Source: Nemopilema nomurai (lineage: Eukaryota > Cnidaria > Scyphozoa > Rhizostomeae > Rhizostomatidae). Taken from it: DNA of 64,000 nt. The stretch spans positions 2,244,228-2,308,227 of the forward strand of contig ML133436.1 of NCBI GenBank assembly GCA_003864495.1. The letters run 5' to 3'. The translations under genes and the position numbers were made by a program. Each line of letters opens with the position of its first letter. Position 1 is the first letter of the stretch. The notes under the pieces were generated by a model. It had not been told where the DNA came from and ran no database searches. It was given only the letters and a program-made list of their open reading frames with translations. Of this stretch, positions 1-13,342 are shown in pieces.

Positions 1-3000
1 GCTTCGAAAAAAGAGCATTTCTCGGCAACCAAAACTGATATGCTTCATCTGAGCAGCCTAGTAGTGTCTAATTGGTACGTAGAACAGCTTGGGATGTTTA
101 TTTGAAAAATGAATTTCGGGTCGAAAATCGACCATTTTTCCAAGGCTATAACCTTACATTTTGCCGACAAACGGCGCTTCGAAAAAGAGGCATTTCTCGG
201 CAACCAAAACTGATATGCTTCATCTGAGCAGCCTAGTAGTGTCTAATTGGTACGTAGAACAGCTTGGGATGTTTATTTGAAAATGAATTTCGGGTCGAAA
301 ATCGACCATTTTTCCAAGGCTATAACCTTACATTTTGCCGACAAACGGCGCTTCGAAAAGAGGCATTTCTCGGCAACCAAAACTGATATGCTTCATCTGA
401 GCAGCCTAGTAGTGTCTAATTGGTACGTAGAACAGCTTGGGATGTTTATTTGAAAATGAATTTCGGGTCGAAAATCGACCATTTTCCAAGGCTATAACCT
501 TACATTTTGCCGACAAACGGCGCTTCGAAAAAGAGGCATTTCTCGGCAACCAAAACTGATATGCTTCATCTGAGCAGCCTAGTAGTGTCTAATTGGTACG
601 TAGAACAGCTTGGGATGACTATTTGAAAATGAATTTCGGGTCGAAAATCGACCATTTTCCAAGGCTATAACCTTACATTTTGCCGACAAACGGCGCTTCG
701 AAAAAGAGGCATTTCTCGGCAACCAAAACTGATATGCTTCATCTGAGCAGCCTAGTAGTGTCTAATTGGTACGTAGAACAGCTTGGGATGTTTATTTGAA
801 AATGAATTTCGGGTCGAAAATCGACCATTTTCCAAGGCTATAACCTTACATTTTGCCGACAAACGGCGCTTCGAAAAAGAGGCATTTCTCGGCAACCAAA
901 ACTGATATGCTTCATCTGAGCAGCCTAGTAGTGTCTAATTGGTACGTAGAACAGCTTGGGATGTTTATTTGAAAATGAATTTCGGGTCGAAAATCGACCA
1001 TTTTTCCAAGGCTATAACCTTACATTTTGCCGACAAACGGCGCTTCGAAAAAGAGGCATTTCTCGGCAACCAAAACTGATATGCTTCATCTGAGCAGCCT
1101 AGTAGTGTCTAATTGGTACGTAGAACAGCTTGGGATGTTTATTTGAAAATGAATTTCGGGTCGAAAATCGACCATTTTCCAAGGCTATAACCTTACATTT
1201 TGCCGACAAACGGCGCTTCGAAAAAGAGGCATTTCTCGGCAACCAAAACTGATATGCTTCATCTGAGCAGCCTAGTAGTGTCTAATTGGTACGTAGAACA
1301 GCTTGGGATGTTTATTTGAAAATGAATTTCGGGTCGAAAATCGACCATTTTTCCAAGGCTATAACCTTACATTTTGCCGACAAACGGCGCTTCGAAAAAG
1401 AGGCATTTCTCGGCAACCAAAACTGATATGCTTCATCTGAGCAGCCTAGTAGTGTCTAATTGGTACGTAGAACAGCTTGGGATGTTTATTTGAAAATGAA
1501 TTTCGGGTCGAAAATCGACCATTTTCCAAGGCTATAACCTTACATTTTGCCGACAAACGGCGCTTCGAAAAAGAGGCATTTCTCGGCAACCAAAACTGAT
1601 ATGCTTCATCTGAGCAGCCTAGTAGTGTCTAATTGGTACGTAAACAGCTTGGGATGTTTATTTGAAAATGAATTTCGGGTCGAAAATCGACCATTTTTCC
1701 AAGGCTATAACCTTACATTTTGCCGACAAACGGCGCTTCGAAAAAGAGGCATTTCTCGGCAACCAAAACTGATATGCTTCATCTGAGCAGCCTAGTAGTG
1801 TCTAATTGGTACGTAGAACAGCTTGGGATGTTTATTTGAAAATGAATTTCGGGTCGAAAATCGACCATTTTCCAAGGCTATAACCTTACATTTTGCGACA
1901 AACGGCGCTTCGAAAAAGAGGCATTTCTCGGCAACCAAAACTGATATGCTTCATCTGAGCAGCCTAGTAGTGTCTAATTGGTACGTAGAACAGCTTGGGA
2001 TGTTATTTGAAAAATGAATTTCGGGTCGAAAATCGACCATTTTCCAAGGCTATAACCTTACATTTTGCCGACAAACGGCGCTTCGAAAAAGAGGCATTTC
2101 TCGGCAACCAAAACTGATATGCTTCATCTGAGCAGCCTAGTAGTGTCTAATTGGTACGTAGAACAGCTTGGGATGACTATTTGAAAATGAATTTCGGGTC
2201 GAAAATCGACCATTTTCCAAGGCTATAACCTTACATTTTGCCGACAAACGGCGCTTCGAAAAAGAGGCATTTCTCGGCAACCAAAACTGATATGCTTCAT
2301 CTGAGCAGCCTAGTAGTGTCTAATTGGTACGTAGAACAGCTTGGGATGTTTATTTGAAAAATGAATTTCGGGTCGAAAATCGACCATTTTTCCAAGGCTA
2401 TAACCTTACATTTTGCCGACAAACGGCGCTTCGAAAAAGAGGCATTTCTCGGCAACCAAAACTGATATGCTTCATCTGAGCAGCCTAGTAGTGTCTAATT
2501 GGTACGTAGAACAGCTTGGGATGTTTATTTGAAAATGAATTTCGGGTCGAAAATCGACCATTTTTCCAAGGCTATAACCTTACATTTTGCCGACAAACGG
2601 CGCTTCGAAAAAGAGGCATTTCTCGGCAACCAAAACTGATATGCTTCATCTGAGCAGCCTAGTAGTGTCTAATTGGTACGTAGAACAGCTTGGGATGTTT
2701 ATTTGAAAAATGAATTTCGGGTCGAAAATCGACCATTTTTCCAAGGCTATAACCTTACATTTTGCCGACAAACGGCGCTTCGAAAAAGAGGCATTTCTCG
2801 GCAACCAAAACTGATATGCTTCATCTGAGCAGCCTAGTAGTGTCTAATTGGTACGTAGAACAGCTTGGGATGACTATTTGAAAATGAATTTCGGGTCGAA
2901 AATCGACCATTTTCCAAGGCTATAACCTTACATTTTGCCGACAAACGGCGCTTCGAAAAAGAGGCATTTCTCGGCAACCAAAACTGATATGCTTCATCTG

Positions 3001-6000
3001 AGCAGCCTAGTAGTGTCTAATTGGTACGTAGAACAGCTTGGGATGTTTATTTGAAAAATGAATTTCGGGTCGAAAATCGACCATTTTTCCAAGGCTATAA
3101 CCTTACATTTTGCCGACAAACGGCGCTTCGAAAAAGAGGCATTTCTCGGCAACCAAAACTGATATGCTTCATCTGAGCAGCCTAGTAGTGTCTAATTGGT
3201 ACGTAGAACAGCTTGGGATGATTTGAAAATGAATTTCGGGTCGAAAATCGACCATTTTTCCAAGGCTATAACCTTACATTTTGCCGACAAACGGCGCTTC
3301 GAAAAAGAGGCATTTCTCGGCAACCAAAACTGATATGCTTCATCTGAGCAGCCTAGTAGTGTCTAATTGGTACGTAGAACAGCTTGGGATGCTATTTGAA
3401 AATGAATTTCGGGTCGAAAATCGACCATTTTTCCAAGGCTATAACCTTACATTTTGCCGACAAACGGCGCTTCGAAAAAGGCATTTCTCGGCAACCAAAA
3501 CTGATATGCTTCATCTGAGCAGCCTAGTAGTGTCTAATTGGTACGTAGAACAGCTTGGGATGTTTATTTGAAAATGAATTTCGGGTCGAAAATCGACCAT
3601 TTTTCCAAGGCTATAACCTTACATTTTGCCGACAAACGGCGCTTCGAAAAAGAGGCATTTCTCGGCAACCAAAACTGATATGCTTCATCTGAGCAGCCTA
3701 GTAGTGTCTAATTGGTACGTAGAACAGCTTGGGATGTTTATTTGAAAATGAATTTCGGGTCGAAAATCGACCATTTTCCAAGGCTATAACCTTACATTTT
3801 GCCGACAAACGGCGCTTCGAAAAAGAGGCATTTCTCGGCAACCAAAACTGATATGCTTCATCTGAGCAGCCTAGTAGTGTCTAATTGGTACGTAGAACAG
3901 CTTGGGATGTTTATTTGAAAAATGAATTTCGGGTCGAAAATCGACCATTTTTCCAAGGCTATAACCTTACATTTTGCCGACAAACGGCGCTTCGAAAAAG
4001 AGGCATTTCTCGGCAACCAAAACTGATATGCTTCATCTGAGCAGCCTAGTAGTGTCTAATTGGTACGTAGAACAGCTTGGGATGTTTATTTGAAAAATGA
4101 ATTTCGGGTCGAAAATCGACCATTTTTCCAAGGCTATAACCTTACATTTTGCCGACAAACGGCGCTTCGAAAAAGAGGCATTTCTCGGCAACCAAAACTG
4201 ATATGCTTCATCTGAGCAGCCTAGTAGTGTCTAATTGGTACGTAGAACAGCTTGGGATGTTTATTTGAAAAATGAATTTCGGGTCGAAAATCGACCATTT
4301 TCCAAGGCTATAACCTTACATTTTGCCGACAAACGGCGCTTCGAAAAAGAGGCATTTCTCGGCAACCAAAACTGATATGCTTCATCTGAGCAGCCTAGTA
4401 GTGTCTAATTGGTACGTAGAACAGCTTGGGATGACTATTTGAAAAATGAATTTCGGGTCGAAAATCGACCATTTTCCAAGGCTATAACCTTACATTTTGC
4501 CGACAAACGGCGCTTCGAAAAAGAGGCATTTCTCGGCAACCAAAACTGATATGCTTCATCTGAGCAGCCTAGTAGTGTCTAATTGGTACGTAGAACAGCT
4601 TGGGATGTTTATTTGAAAATGAATTTCGGGTCGAAAATCGACCATTTTCCAAGGCTATAACCTTACATTTTGCCGACAAACGGCGCTTCGAAAAAGAGGC
4701 ATTTCTCGGCAACCAAAACTGATATGCTTCATCTGAGCAGCCTAGTAGTGTCTAATTGGTACGTAAACAGCTTGGGATGTTTATTTGAAATGAATTTCGG
4801 GTCGAAAATCGACCATTTTTCCAAGGCTATAACCTTACATTTTGCCGACAAACGGCGCTTCGAAAAAGAGGCATTTCTCGGCAACCAAAACTGATATGCT
4901 TCATCTGAGCAGCCTAGTAGTGTCTAATTGGTACGTAGAACAGCTTGGGATGTTTATTTGAAAATGAATTTCGGGTCGAAAATCGACCATTTTTCCAAGG
5001 CTATAACCTTACATTTTGCCGACAAACGGCGCTTCGAAAAAGAGGCATTTCTCGGCAACCAAAACTGATATGCTTCATCTGAGCAGCCTAGTAGTGTCTA
5101 ATTGGTACGTAGAACAGCTTGGGATGTTTATTTGAAAAATGAATTTCGGGTCGAAAATCGACCATTTTTCCAAGGCTATAACCTTACATTTTGCCGACAA
5201 ACGGCGCTTCGAAAAAGAGGCATTTCTCGGCAACCAAAACTGATATGCTTCATCTGAGCAGCCTAGTAGTGTCTAATTGGCACGTAGAAAAGCTTGGGAT
5301 GACTATTTGAGAAATGAATTTCGGGTCGAAAATCGACCATTTTCCAAGGCTATAACCTTACATTTTGCCGACAAACGGCGCTTCGAAAAAGGCATTTCTC
5401 GGCAACCAAAACTGATATGCTTCATCTGAGCAGCCTAGTAGTGTCTAATTGGTACGTAGAACAGCTTGGGATGACTATTTGAGAAATGAATTTCGGGTCG
5501 AAAATCGACCATTTTCCAAGGCTATAACCTTACATTTTGCCGACAAACGGCGCTTCGAAAAAGAGGCATTTCTCGGCAACCAAAACTGATATGCTTCATC
5601 TGAGCAGCAGCCTAGTAGTGTCTAATTGGTACGTAGAACAGCTGGGATGACTATTTGAGAATGAATTTCGGGTCGAAAATCGACCATTTTCCAAGGCTAT
5701 AACCTTACATTTTGCCGACAAACGGCGCTTCGAAAAGAGGCATTTCTCGGCAACCAAAACTGATATGCTTCATCTGAGCAGCCTAGTAGTGTCTAATTGG
5801 TACGTAGAACAGCTTGGGATGTATTTGAAATGAATTTCGGGTCGAAAATCGACCATTTTTCCAAGGCTATAACCTTACATTTTGCCGACAAACGGCGCTT
5901 CGAAAAAGAGGCATTTCTCGGCAACCAAAACTGATATGCTTCATCTGAGCAGCCTAGTAGTGTCTAATTGGTACGTAGAACAGCTTGGGATGACTATTTG

Positions 6001-9000
6001 AGAAATGAATTTCGGGTCGAAAATCGACCATTTTTCCAAGGCTATAACCTTACATTTTGCCGACAAACGGCGCTTCGAAAAAAGGCATTTCTCGGCAACC
6101 AAAACTGATATGCTTCATCTGAGCAGCCTAGTAGTGTCTAATTGGTACGTAGACAGCTTGGGATGTATTTGAGAAATGAATTTCGGGTCGAAAATCGACC
6201 ATTTTTCCAAGGCTATAACCTTACATTTTGCCGACAAACGGCGCTTCGAAAAAGAGGGCATTTCTCGGCAACCAAAACTGATATGCTTCATCTGAGCAGC
6301 CTAGTAGTGTCTAATTGGTACGTAGAACAGCTTGGGATGACTATTTGAAATGAATTTCGGGTCGAAAATCGACCATTTTTCCAAGGCTATAACCTTACAT
6401 TTTGCCGACAAACGGCGCTTCGAAAAAGTGGCATTTCTCGGCAACCAAAACTGATATGCTTCATCTGAGCAGCCTAGTAGTGTCTAATTGGCACGTAGAA
6501 CAGCTTGGGATGTTTATTTGAGAAATGAATTTCGGGTCGAAAATCGACCATTTTTCCAAGGCTATAACCTTACATTTTGCCGACAAACGGCGCTTCGAAA
6601 AAGAGGCATTTCTCGGCAACCAAAACTGATATGCTTCATCTGAGCAGCCTAGTAGTGTCTAATTGGCACGTAACAGCTTGGGATGACTATTTGAGAAATG
6701 AATTTCGGGTCGAAATCGACCATTTTTCCAAGGCTATAACCTTACATTTTGCCGACAAACGGCGCTTCGAAAAAGAGGCATTTCTCGGCAACCAAAACTG
6801 ATATGCTTCATCTGAGCAGCCTAGTAGTGTCTAATTGGTACGTAGAACAGCTTGGGATGACTATTTGAAAATGAATTTCGGGTCGAAAATCGACCATTTT
6901 TCCAAGGCTATAACCTTACATTTTGCCGACAAACGGCGCTTCGAAAAAGAGGCATTTCTCGGCAACCAAAACTGATATGCTTCATCTGAGCAGCCTAGTA
7001 GTGTCTAATTGGTACGTAGAACAGCTTGGGATGACTATTTGAGAAATGAATTTCGGGTCGAAAATCGACCATTTTCCAAGGCTATAACCTTACATTTTGC
7101 CGACAAACGGCGCTTCGAAAAAGGCATTTCTCGGCAACCAAAACTGATATGCTTCATCTGAGCAGCCTAGTAGTGTCTAATTGGTACGTAACAGCTTGGG
7201 ATGACTATTTGAGAAATGAATTTCGGGTCGAAAATCGACCATTTTTCCAAGGCTATAACCTTACATTTTGCCGACAAACGGCGCTTCGAAAAAGAGGCAT
7301 TTCTCGGCAACCAAAACTGATATGCTTCATCTGAGCAGCCTAGTAGTGTCTAATTGGTACGTAGAACAGCTTGGGATGACTATTTGAGAAATGAATTTCG
7401 GGTCGAAATCGACCATTTTCCAAGGCTATAACCTTACATTTTGCCGACAAACGGCGCTTCGAAAAGAGGCATTTCTCGGCAACCAAAACTGATATGCTTC
7501 ATCTGAGCAGCCTAGTAGTGTCTAATTGGCACGTAGAACAGCTTGGGATGACTATTTGAAATGAATTTCGGGTCGAAAATCGACCATTTTCCAAGGCTAT
7601 AACCTTACATTTTGCCGACAAACGGCGCTTCGAAAAAGAGGCATTTCTCGGCAACCAAAACTGATATGCTTCATCTGAGCAGCCTAGTAGTGTCTAATTG
7701 TACGTAGAACAGCTTGGGATGACTATTTGAAAATGAATTTCGGGTCGAAAATCGACCATTTTTCCAAGGCTATAACCTTACATTTTGCCGACAAACGGCG
7801 CTTCGAAAAAGAGGCATTTCTCGGCAACCAAAACTGATATGCTTCATCTGAGCAGCCTAGTAGTGTCTAATTGGTACGTAGAACAGCTTGGGATGACTAT
7901 TTGAAATGAATTTCGGGTCGAAAATCGACCATTTTCCAAGGCTATAACCTTACATTTTGCCGACAAACGGCGCTTCGAAAAAGAGGCATTTCTCGGCAAC
8001 CAAAACTGATATGCTTCATCTGAGCAGCCTAGTAGTGTCTAATTGGTACGTAGAACAGCTTGGGATGACTATTTGAGAAATGAATTTCGGGTCGAAAATC
8101 GACCATTTTCCAAGGCTATAACCTTACATTTTGCCGACAAACGGCGCTTCGAAAAAGAGGCATTTCTCGGCAACCAAAACTGATATGCTTCATCTGAGCA
8201 GCCTAGTAGTGTCTAATTGGCACGTAGAACAGCTTGGGATGACTATTTGAGAAATGAATTTCGGGTCGGAAATCGACCATTTTTCCAAGGCTATAACCTT
8301 ACATTTTGCCGACAAACGGCGCTTCGAAAAAGAGGCATTTCTCGGCAACCAAAACTGATATGCTTCATCTGAGCAGCCTAGTAGTGTCTAATTGGTACGT
8401 AGAACAGCTTGGGATGACTATTTGAGAAATGAATTTCGGGTCGAAAATCGACCATTTTTCCAAGGCTATAACCTTACATTTTGCCGACAAACGGCGCTTC
8501 GAAAAAGAGGCATTTCTCGGCAACCAAAACTGATATGCTTCATCTGAGCAGCCTAGTAGTGTCTAATTGGTACGTAGAACAGCTTGGGATGACTATTTGA
8601 AAAAAATTTCGGGTCGAAATCGACCATTTTCCAAGGCTATAACCTTACATTTTGCCGACAAACGGCGCTTCGAAAAAGTGGCATTTCTCGGCAACCAAAA
8701 CTGATATGCTTCATCTGAGCAGCCTAGTAGTGTCTAATTGGCACGTAGATCAGCTTGGGATGACTATTTGAGAAATGAATTTCGGGTCGGAAATCGACCA
8801 TTTTTCCAAGGCTATAACCTTACATTTTGCCGACAAACGGCGCTTCGAAAAAGAGGCATTTCTCGGCAACCAAAACTGATATGCTTCATCTGAGCAGCCT
8901 AGTAGTGTCTAATTGGTACGTAGAACAGCTTGGGATGACTATTTGAGAAATGAATTTCGGGTCGAAATCGACCATTTTCCAAGGCTGTAACCTTACATTT

Positions 9001-10030
9001 TGCCGACAAACGGCGCTTCGCAAAAGAGGCATTTCTCGGCAAACAAAACTGATATGCTTCATCTGAGCAGCCTAGTATTGTCTAAATGGCACGTAGAACA
9101 GCTTGGGATGACTATTTGAGAAATGAATTTCGGGTCGAAAATCGACCATTTTCCAAGGCTATAACCTTACATTTTGCCAACAAACGGCGCTTCGAAAAAG
9201 AGGCATTTCTCGGCAACCAAAACTGATATGCTTCATCTGAGCAGCCTAGTATTGTCTTATTGGCACGTAGAACAGCTTGGGATGACTATTTGAGAAATGA
9301 ATTTCGGGTCGAAAATCGACCATTTTCCAATGCTATAACCTTACATTTTGCCGACAAACGGCGCTTCGAAAAAGAGGCATTTCTCGGCAACCAAAACTGA
9401 TATGCTTCATCTGAGCAGCCTAGTAGTGTCTAAATGGCACGTAGAACAGCTTGGGATGACTATTTGAGAAATGAATTTCGGGTCGAAAATCGACCATTTT
9501 CCAATGCTATAACCTTACATTTTGCCGACAAACGGCGCTTCGAAAAAGAGGCATTTCTCGGCAACCAAAACTGATATGCTTCATCTGAGCAGCCTAGTAG
9601 TGTCTAAATGGCAAGTAGAACAGCTTGGGATGACTATTTGAGAAATGAATTTCGGGTCGAAAATCGACCATTTTCCAAGGCTATAACCTTACATTTTGCC
9701 AACAAACGGCGCTTCGAAAAAGAGGAATTTCTCGGCAACCAAAACTGATATGCTTCATCTGAGCAGCCTAGTATTGTCTTATTGGCACGTAGAACAGCTT
9801 GGGATGACTATTTGAGAAATGAATTTCGGGTCGAAAATCGACCATTTTTCCAAGGCTATAACCTTACATTTTGCCGACAAACAGCGCTTCGAAAAAGAGG
9901 CTTTTCTCGGCAACCAAAACTGATATTCTTCATCTGAGCAGCCTAGTAGTGTCTAATTGACGCGTAGAAAAGCTTGGAATGGCTTGGAAGATCTGAAGTT
10001 TGGGTCGAAAATCGTCTGTTTTGTCAAGTT
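1..10030. repeat. ~173-bp satellite array, about 57 tandem copies
   Basis: Head-to-tail copies of one unit fill the first 10 kb and run off the left edge. Three successive spacings measured at the word TGCTTCATCT are 175, 173 and 173 bases. Most copies differ only by one-base changes in A or T runs, by a few point changes, and by a switch in one block. Copies to about 5.2 kb mostly read GTTTATTTGAAAATG. Copies from about 5.28 kb mostly read GACTATTTGAGAAATG. The last kilobase is more divergent, and the array decays after 9960 into a partial unit that ends near 10030. Each unit contains the hairpin GGTCGA-AAA-TCGACC, a second short hairpin GCCG-ACAAA-CGGC, and the palindromes TTCGAA and TACGTA. 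Short open frames inside it are by-products of the repeat and are not genes. Confidence 0.97.
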
Positions 10031-11260
10031 AAGCTTAGTCTACCCTGTTGCAAAAATGGGTTGTATCATTTTGGTATACATACTGTTACTTTTACTTTCA
10101 TGATATTCATACGCAGGAAAAAGTTTTGAAGAATATTCTTTACTTTTTATTCTCTTTAGTGTCATTTGGTACTTTATGTTTATACTTTAAAGAAAACTTT
10201 ACCGTTCGTGAAGACTGTTTCTTTTGCTTTTCTACAGACAATTGCATCCTTTGCCTGGAATTTTGGTCTGCCAATATTTGAGAGAGAAGGCATCGCCCAC
10301 TTCAAGTTAGAAAGTTCTTGAAATGTGTTTCAGGACATTGATGTCTTTTGGAATCAGAAACGACCAATTTTCGAGAAAACGTTCATCTTTCGATAATTTT
10401 GCGAGCCTAGAGGGAAAACTTCTGATAAAAGCCATATTATGCCACCAGAATCCATCAGTATAATACAAAAATCCACTTCAGAATTCTCTTCGAAGCAGTT
10501 CGCTATCTAGAACTTTAAGAAGTCTACCGATTTCTCAAGAAATTTTATTGATGGGTGAGTTTCTCCAGCCGTATATGCCAATTCTCACCCAACACATTTT
10601 CACTCTCGGTGGAAAAACATTTAGTGTGAATGTAGTCATATACAAATCCCTTAGCATTGCTTTCTCATTAAAGGCGGTTAGCTTTAGCCAATTTTTTTAA
10701 AAATCTTGAAGTAATTTTTTCAAAAAATGAGGGACGAAGTCTGCGCTTGTCATTAAAAACGGACATTCTTACCAAAACCTTTATTTTCTTTCTTATGCAC
10801 GTAGGTCGGTGCTTCAAATGACTGTATCTAAGAACTTAAATTTATCAAACCAAGCCGAAATTTACCTTTAGATTCTTGAATCCCACTTGATCAAATATCT
10901 GATTATGAACAGAAGTAATTTTCATCGCAAATTTGAAGCCTATAGGATTTATGTTAAACGAGCCATTGAAGTCGTCGACTTTGTTAATGCTCCCATTTCA
11001 AGAGATTCCACGCCAATAATAACACAGGGCGTAAAATATGATCATTGGCTCTTATCGAATCGTACCTAAATGGGGATGAAGGAATTAACCAAGGTGGTCG
11101 ATTGACCAACTGGTAGCATCTCACGAAATTCGTCACCGAAAAGTAACTTGGTTTTAGAAAATAGGAGGCATAGAGCACTTTTGTTCTCTACCTATCAATT
11201 CCCTTCTACCTATCTAGAGCACTTCGTTATTTCAAGATCTACCTGGGGGTTACAATAATA
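10031..11260. other. Non-coding flank of the satellite array
   Basis: AT-rich unique sequence. I see no exon with matching splice sites, no RNA gene and no recognisable mobile element here. Confidence 0.5.
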
Positions 11261-11261
11261 A

Positions 11262-11495
11262 ATGAGTGAATAAGTCAATGAAGAAGTGAATGAATGAACA
11301 AGTGAATGAATGAATGAACAAGTGAATGAATGAATGAACAAGTAAATGAATGGATGAACAAGTGAATGAATGACTGAATTGCAAAGTTAATGAATGGATG
11401 AAAAAGTAAATGGACGAATGAATTGACAAGTTAATGAATGGATGAACAAGTAAATAGATGAGTTAATGAACAAGTGAATGAATGGACTGACTTCA
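11262..11495. repeat. GAAT/GAAC-rich microsatellite
   Basis: Imperfect tandem repeats of GAAT and of the longer word AATGAACAAGTGAATG run for about 230 bases. Copies are degenerate (GGATG, GACTG and AAGTAAATG variants), consistent with an old simple-sequence expansion. No open frame is associated. Confidence 0.85.
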
Positions 11496-13342
11496 TTGAA
11501 CATCATCTGCGAGGTTACCTTCAATGTCTAGAGCTTAATCGACGCATTTACAAAAAGACCTCGTAAGATGAATTTAGTTAACATTTTTGAAGGAATTTAG
11601 TTAATATTTCATTGGACCAAAAACTATTAGTAGATACTGTGCTCTTCGTGACTTTCTCGGATCCGTCCCCAGATCGAACAACAGCAAATTTTTGAATCGG
11701 TAAATGGAAAAAGATTTTCATCTTGAGAAAGAAAAAATGACCCTTCAGACCAGAGCTTGACTTGTAGCATCATACTCAAAGGAGTATAAGACAAAACAAA
11801 ATTTATACCTTGTAAAACATTAAACCTGTGTCTATCAAGTAGAGAAGACAGAGTCAGGCAGAACAAGAGGCGAGTTTTTAAATAAAATAAAACTGAACTT
11901 TGCAAATAACTACAGACTAGAATATAAACCACATGGTTGCTACTTTAATAAACTTTACAATACAACAGTAACATTACAATAATTGTCAAAGATGTGATAA
12001 ATACACTTTTTACGAAGAATAAAATAAATATTTACTTACGTTTCCGTTCTCTAACGCTTGGGTGCATCAGCAATGGCAAGAATAAATATAAATGAAAATA
12101 AAAGCTAATTATTAGAATGAATAAACTAAATGCTAATAATTAATGAAAATTTGACAAAAACACAAATGTCACTTCAGGTGGGAAAGTATAGCCAAAGGTT
12201 CAACTTTTTAACTCGATTTAACCAACTACCAACGGAACTGGCGACGTTTGTTGAACGAAGTGACAAAAAGTAGAAGAAACCAAAGGACACACAAAGTGAC
12301 ATCCCCACAACTATATATTAAATGGTCCACGACTTGTTTCACATAACAATTTGCAACATCCCAAGTGTTCGCCCTTTTCTCAACTAAAAGCATCCCTCCC
12401 CTCTAAACCAAATTAATCAAATGGAAGTTTACCTCGATCTTTTAAATACAGAAATAAAAGCAGGAATTCGCATGTCCTCTCTGGCGCCTACAGCCTCATT
12501 TGCATGTTACGGTAAACGTCTCCATAAAAAGGTAAACTTTAATTAACTTATAAATAGCTGTTCGAATGTGTGCATGATACTACTGCGTGTGAATTTACAA
12601 AATGAAATCACAATTTCGGCTCTCAAGAGATACGAATGGGACTCCCTCCGGCTCAGAAATCGTGCATTACATTTTTATGGAGTGGGTTGATTCTCCCTTG
12701 TGTTTCTCAATCAAATTTGCTATTTATTTTCATTCGATGGTGACGTCATCCCAGAGAACAGAGGACCTGAAATTTTGACTGTGTGTTGTGAACAGTCAGC
12801 GCGAAAAAGAGAATTCTCTATAAACACTCATAGTCGAATCGAAGATAGTCAAAAAGCGGTCAAACACACGAAAACCTATTAAGTGCACAACAAGCTTCAT
12901 GTTGCAGAATTTTAAAGTGAAATTCAAGCCGTTTGACAAACCCACAAACAAATCTCAAACGGAATCCCAATGGGTACTGTTTTAATTGGAACAGACAATA
13001 TGTACCAAATGCCAGAGCCATAGGCGATCGTATTGGCGCGTACATAAAGTTGATCAGAACTCGTCATATATGGTCTTTTCCGGATAACCTGCTTATTGCA
13101 AGCTGGTCTTTCAAAGACTAGATAGCAAATCAATCTGCCGCTGATATTCATTCAAAATAAATTACGTGATCTTTCTACCGCTCGTTGTTGTTGTTCTTCA
13201 AAAGCTTTTGCGACACAGGTGATCATACTATCTACAGAACTGTTTCCAGGATATTCAAATTCGGAGCGACTTTTAAAAAACCTTCCATAAATACACGTGG
13301 GCACTCGGAAATTTCAAATATACTCACAAATTCATGGCTAGA
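11496..13342. other. Non-coding, probable 3' flank/UTR of the minus-strand EGF gene
   Basis: AT-rich sequence downstream of the stop codon at 13343. It may include the 3' untranslated region of that gene. The short open frames on both strands here lack domain signatures and splice support. Confidence 0.4.

Noticed and set aside
170..190. CENP-B box in the satellite unit
   Set aside because: CTTCGAAAAAGAGGCA matches only about six of nine essential positions of the box; the CGGG part is absent.
247..7334. Many 60-96 codon frames in the satellite
   Set aside because: They are the same repeat read through indels; each ends where the unit length breaks the frame, and none has a separate start context or domain.
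1..10030. CRISPR-like regular repetition
   Set aside because: The whole 173-bp unit repeats without unique spacers, and the genome is eukaryotic.
1..10030. Hammerhead ribozyme in the satellite unit
   Set aside because: The unit has ACTGATATGC rather than the invariant CTGATGA core, and no matching GAAA/cleavage arrangement on either strand.
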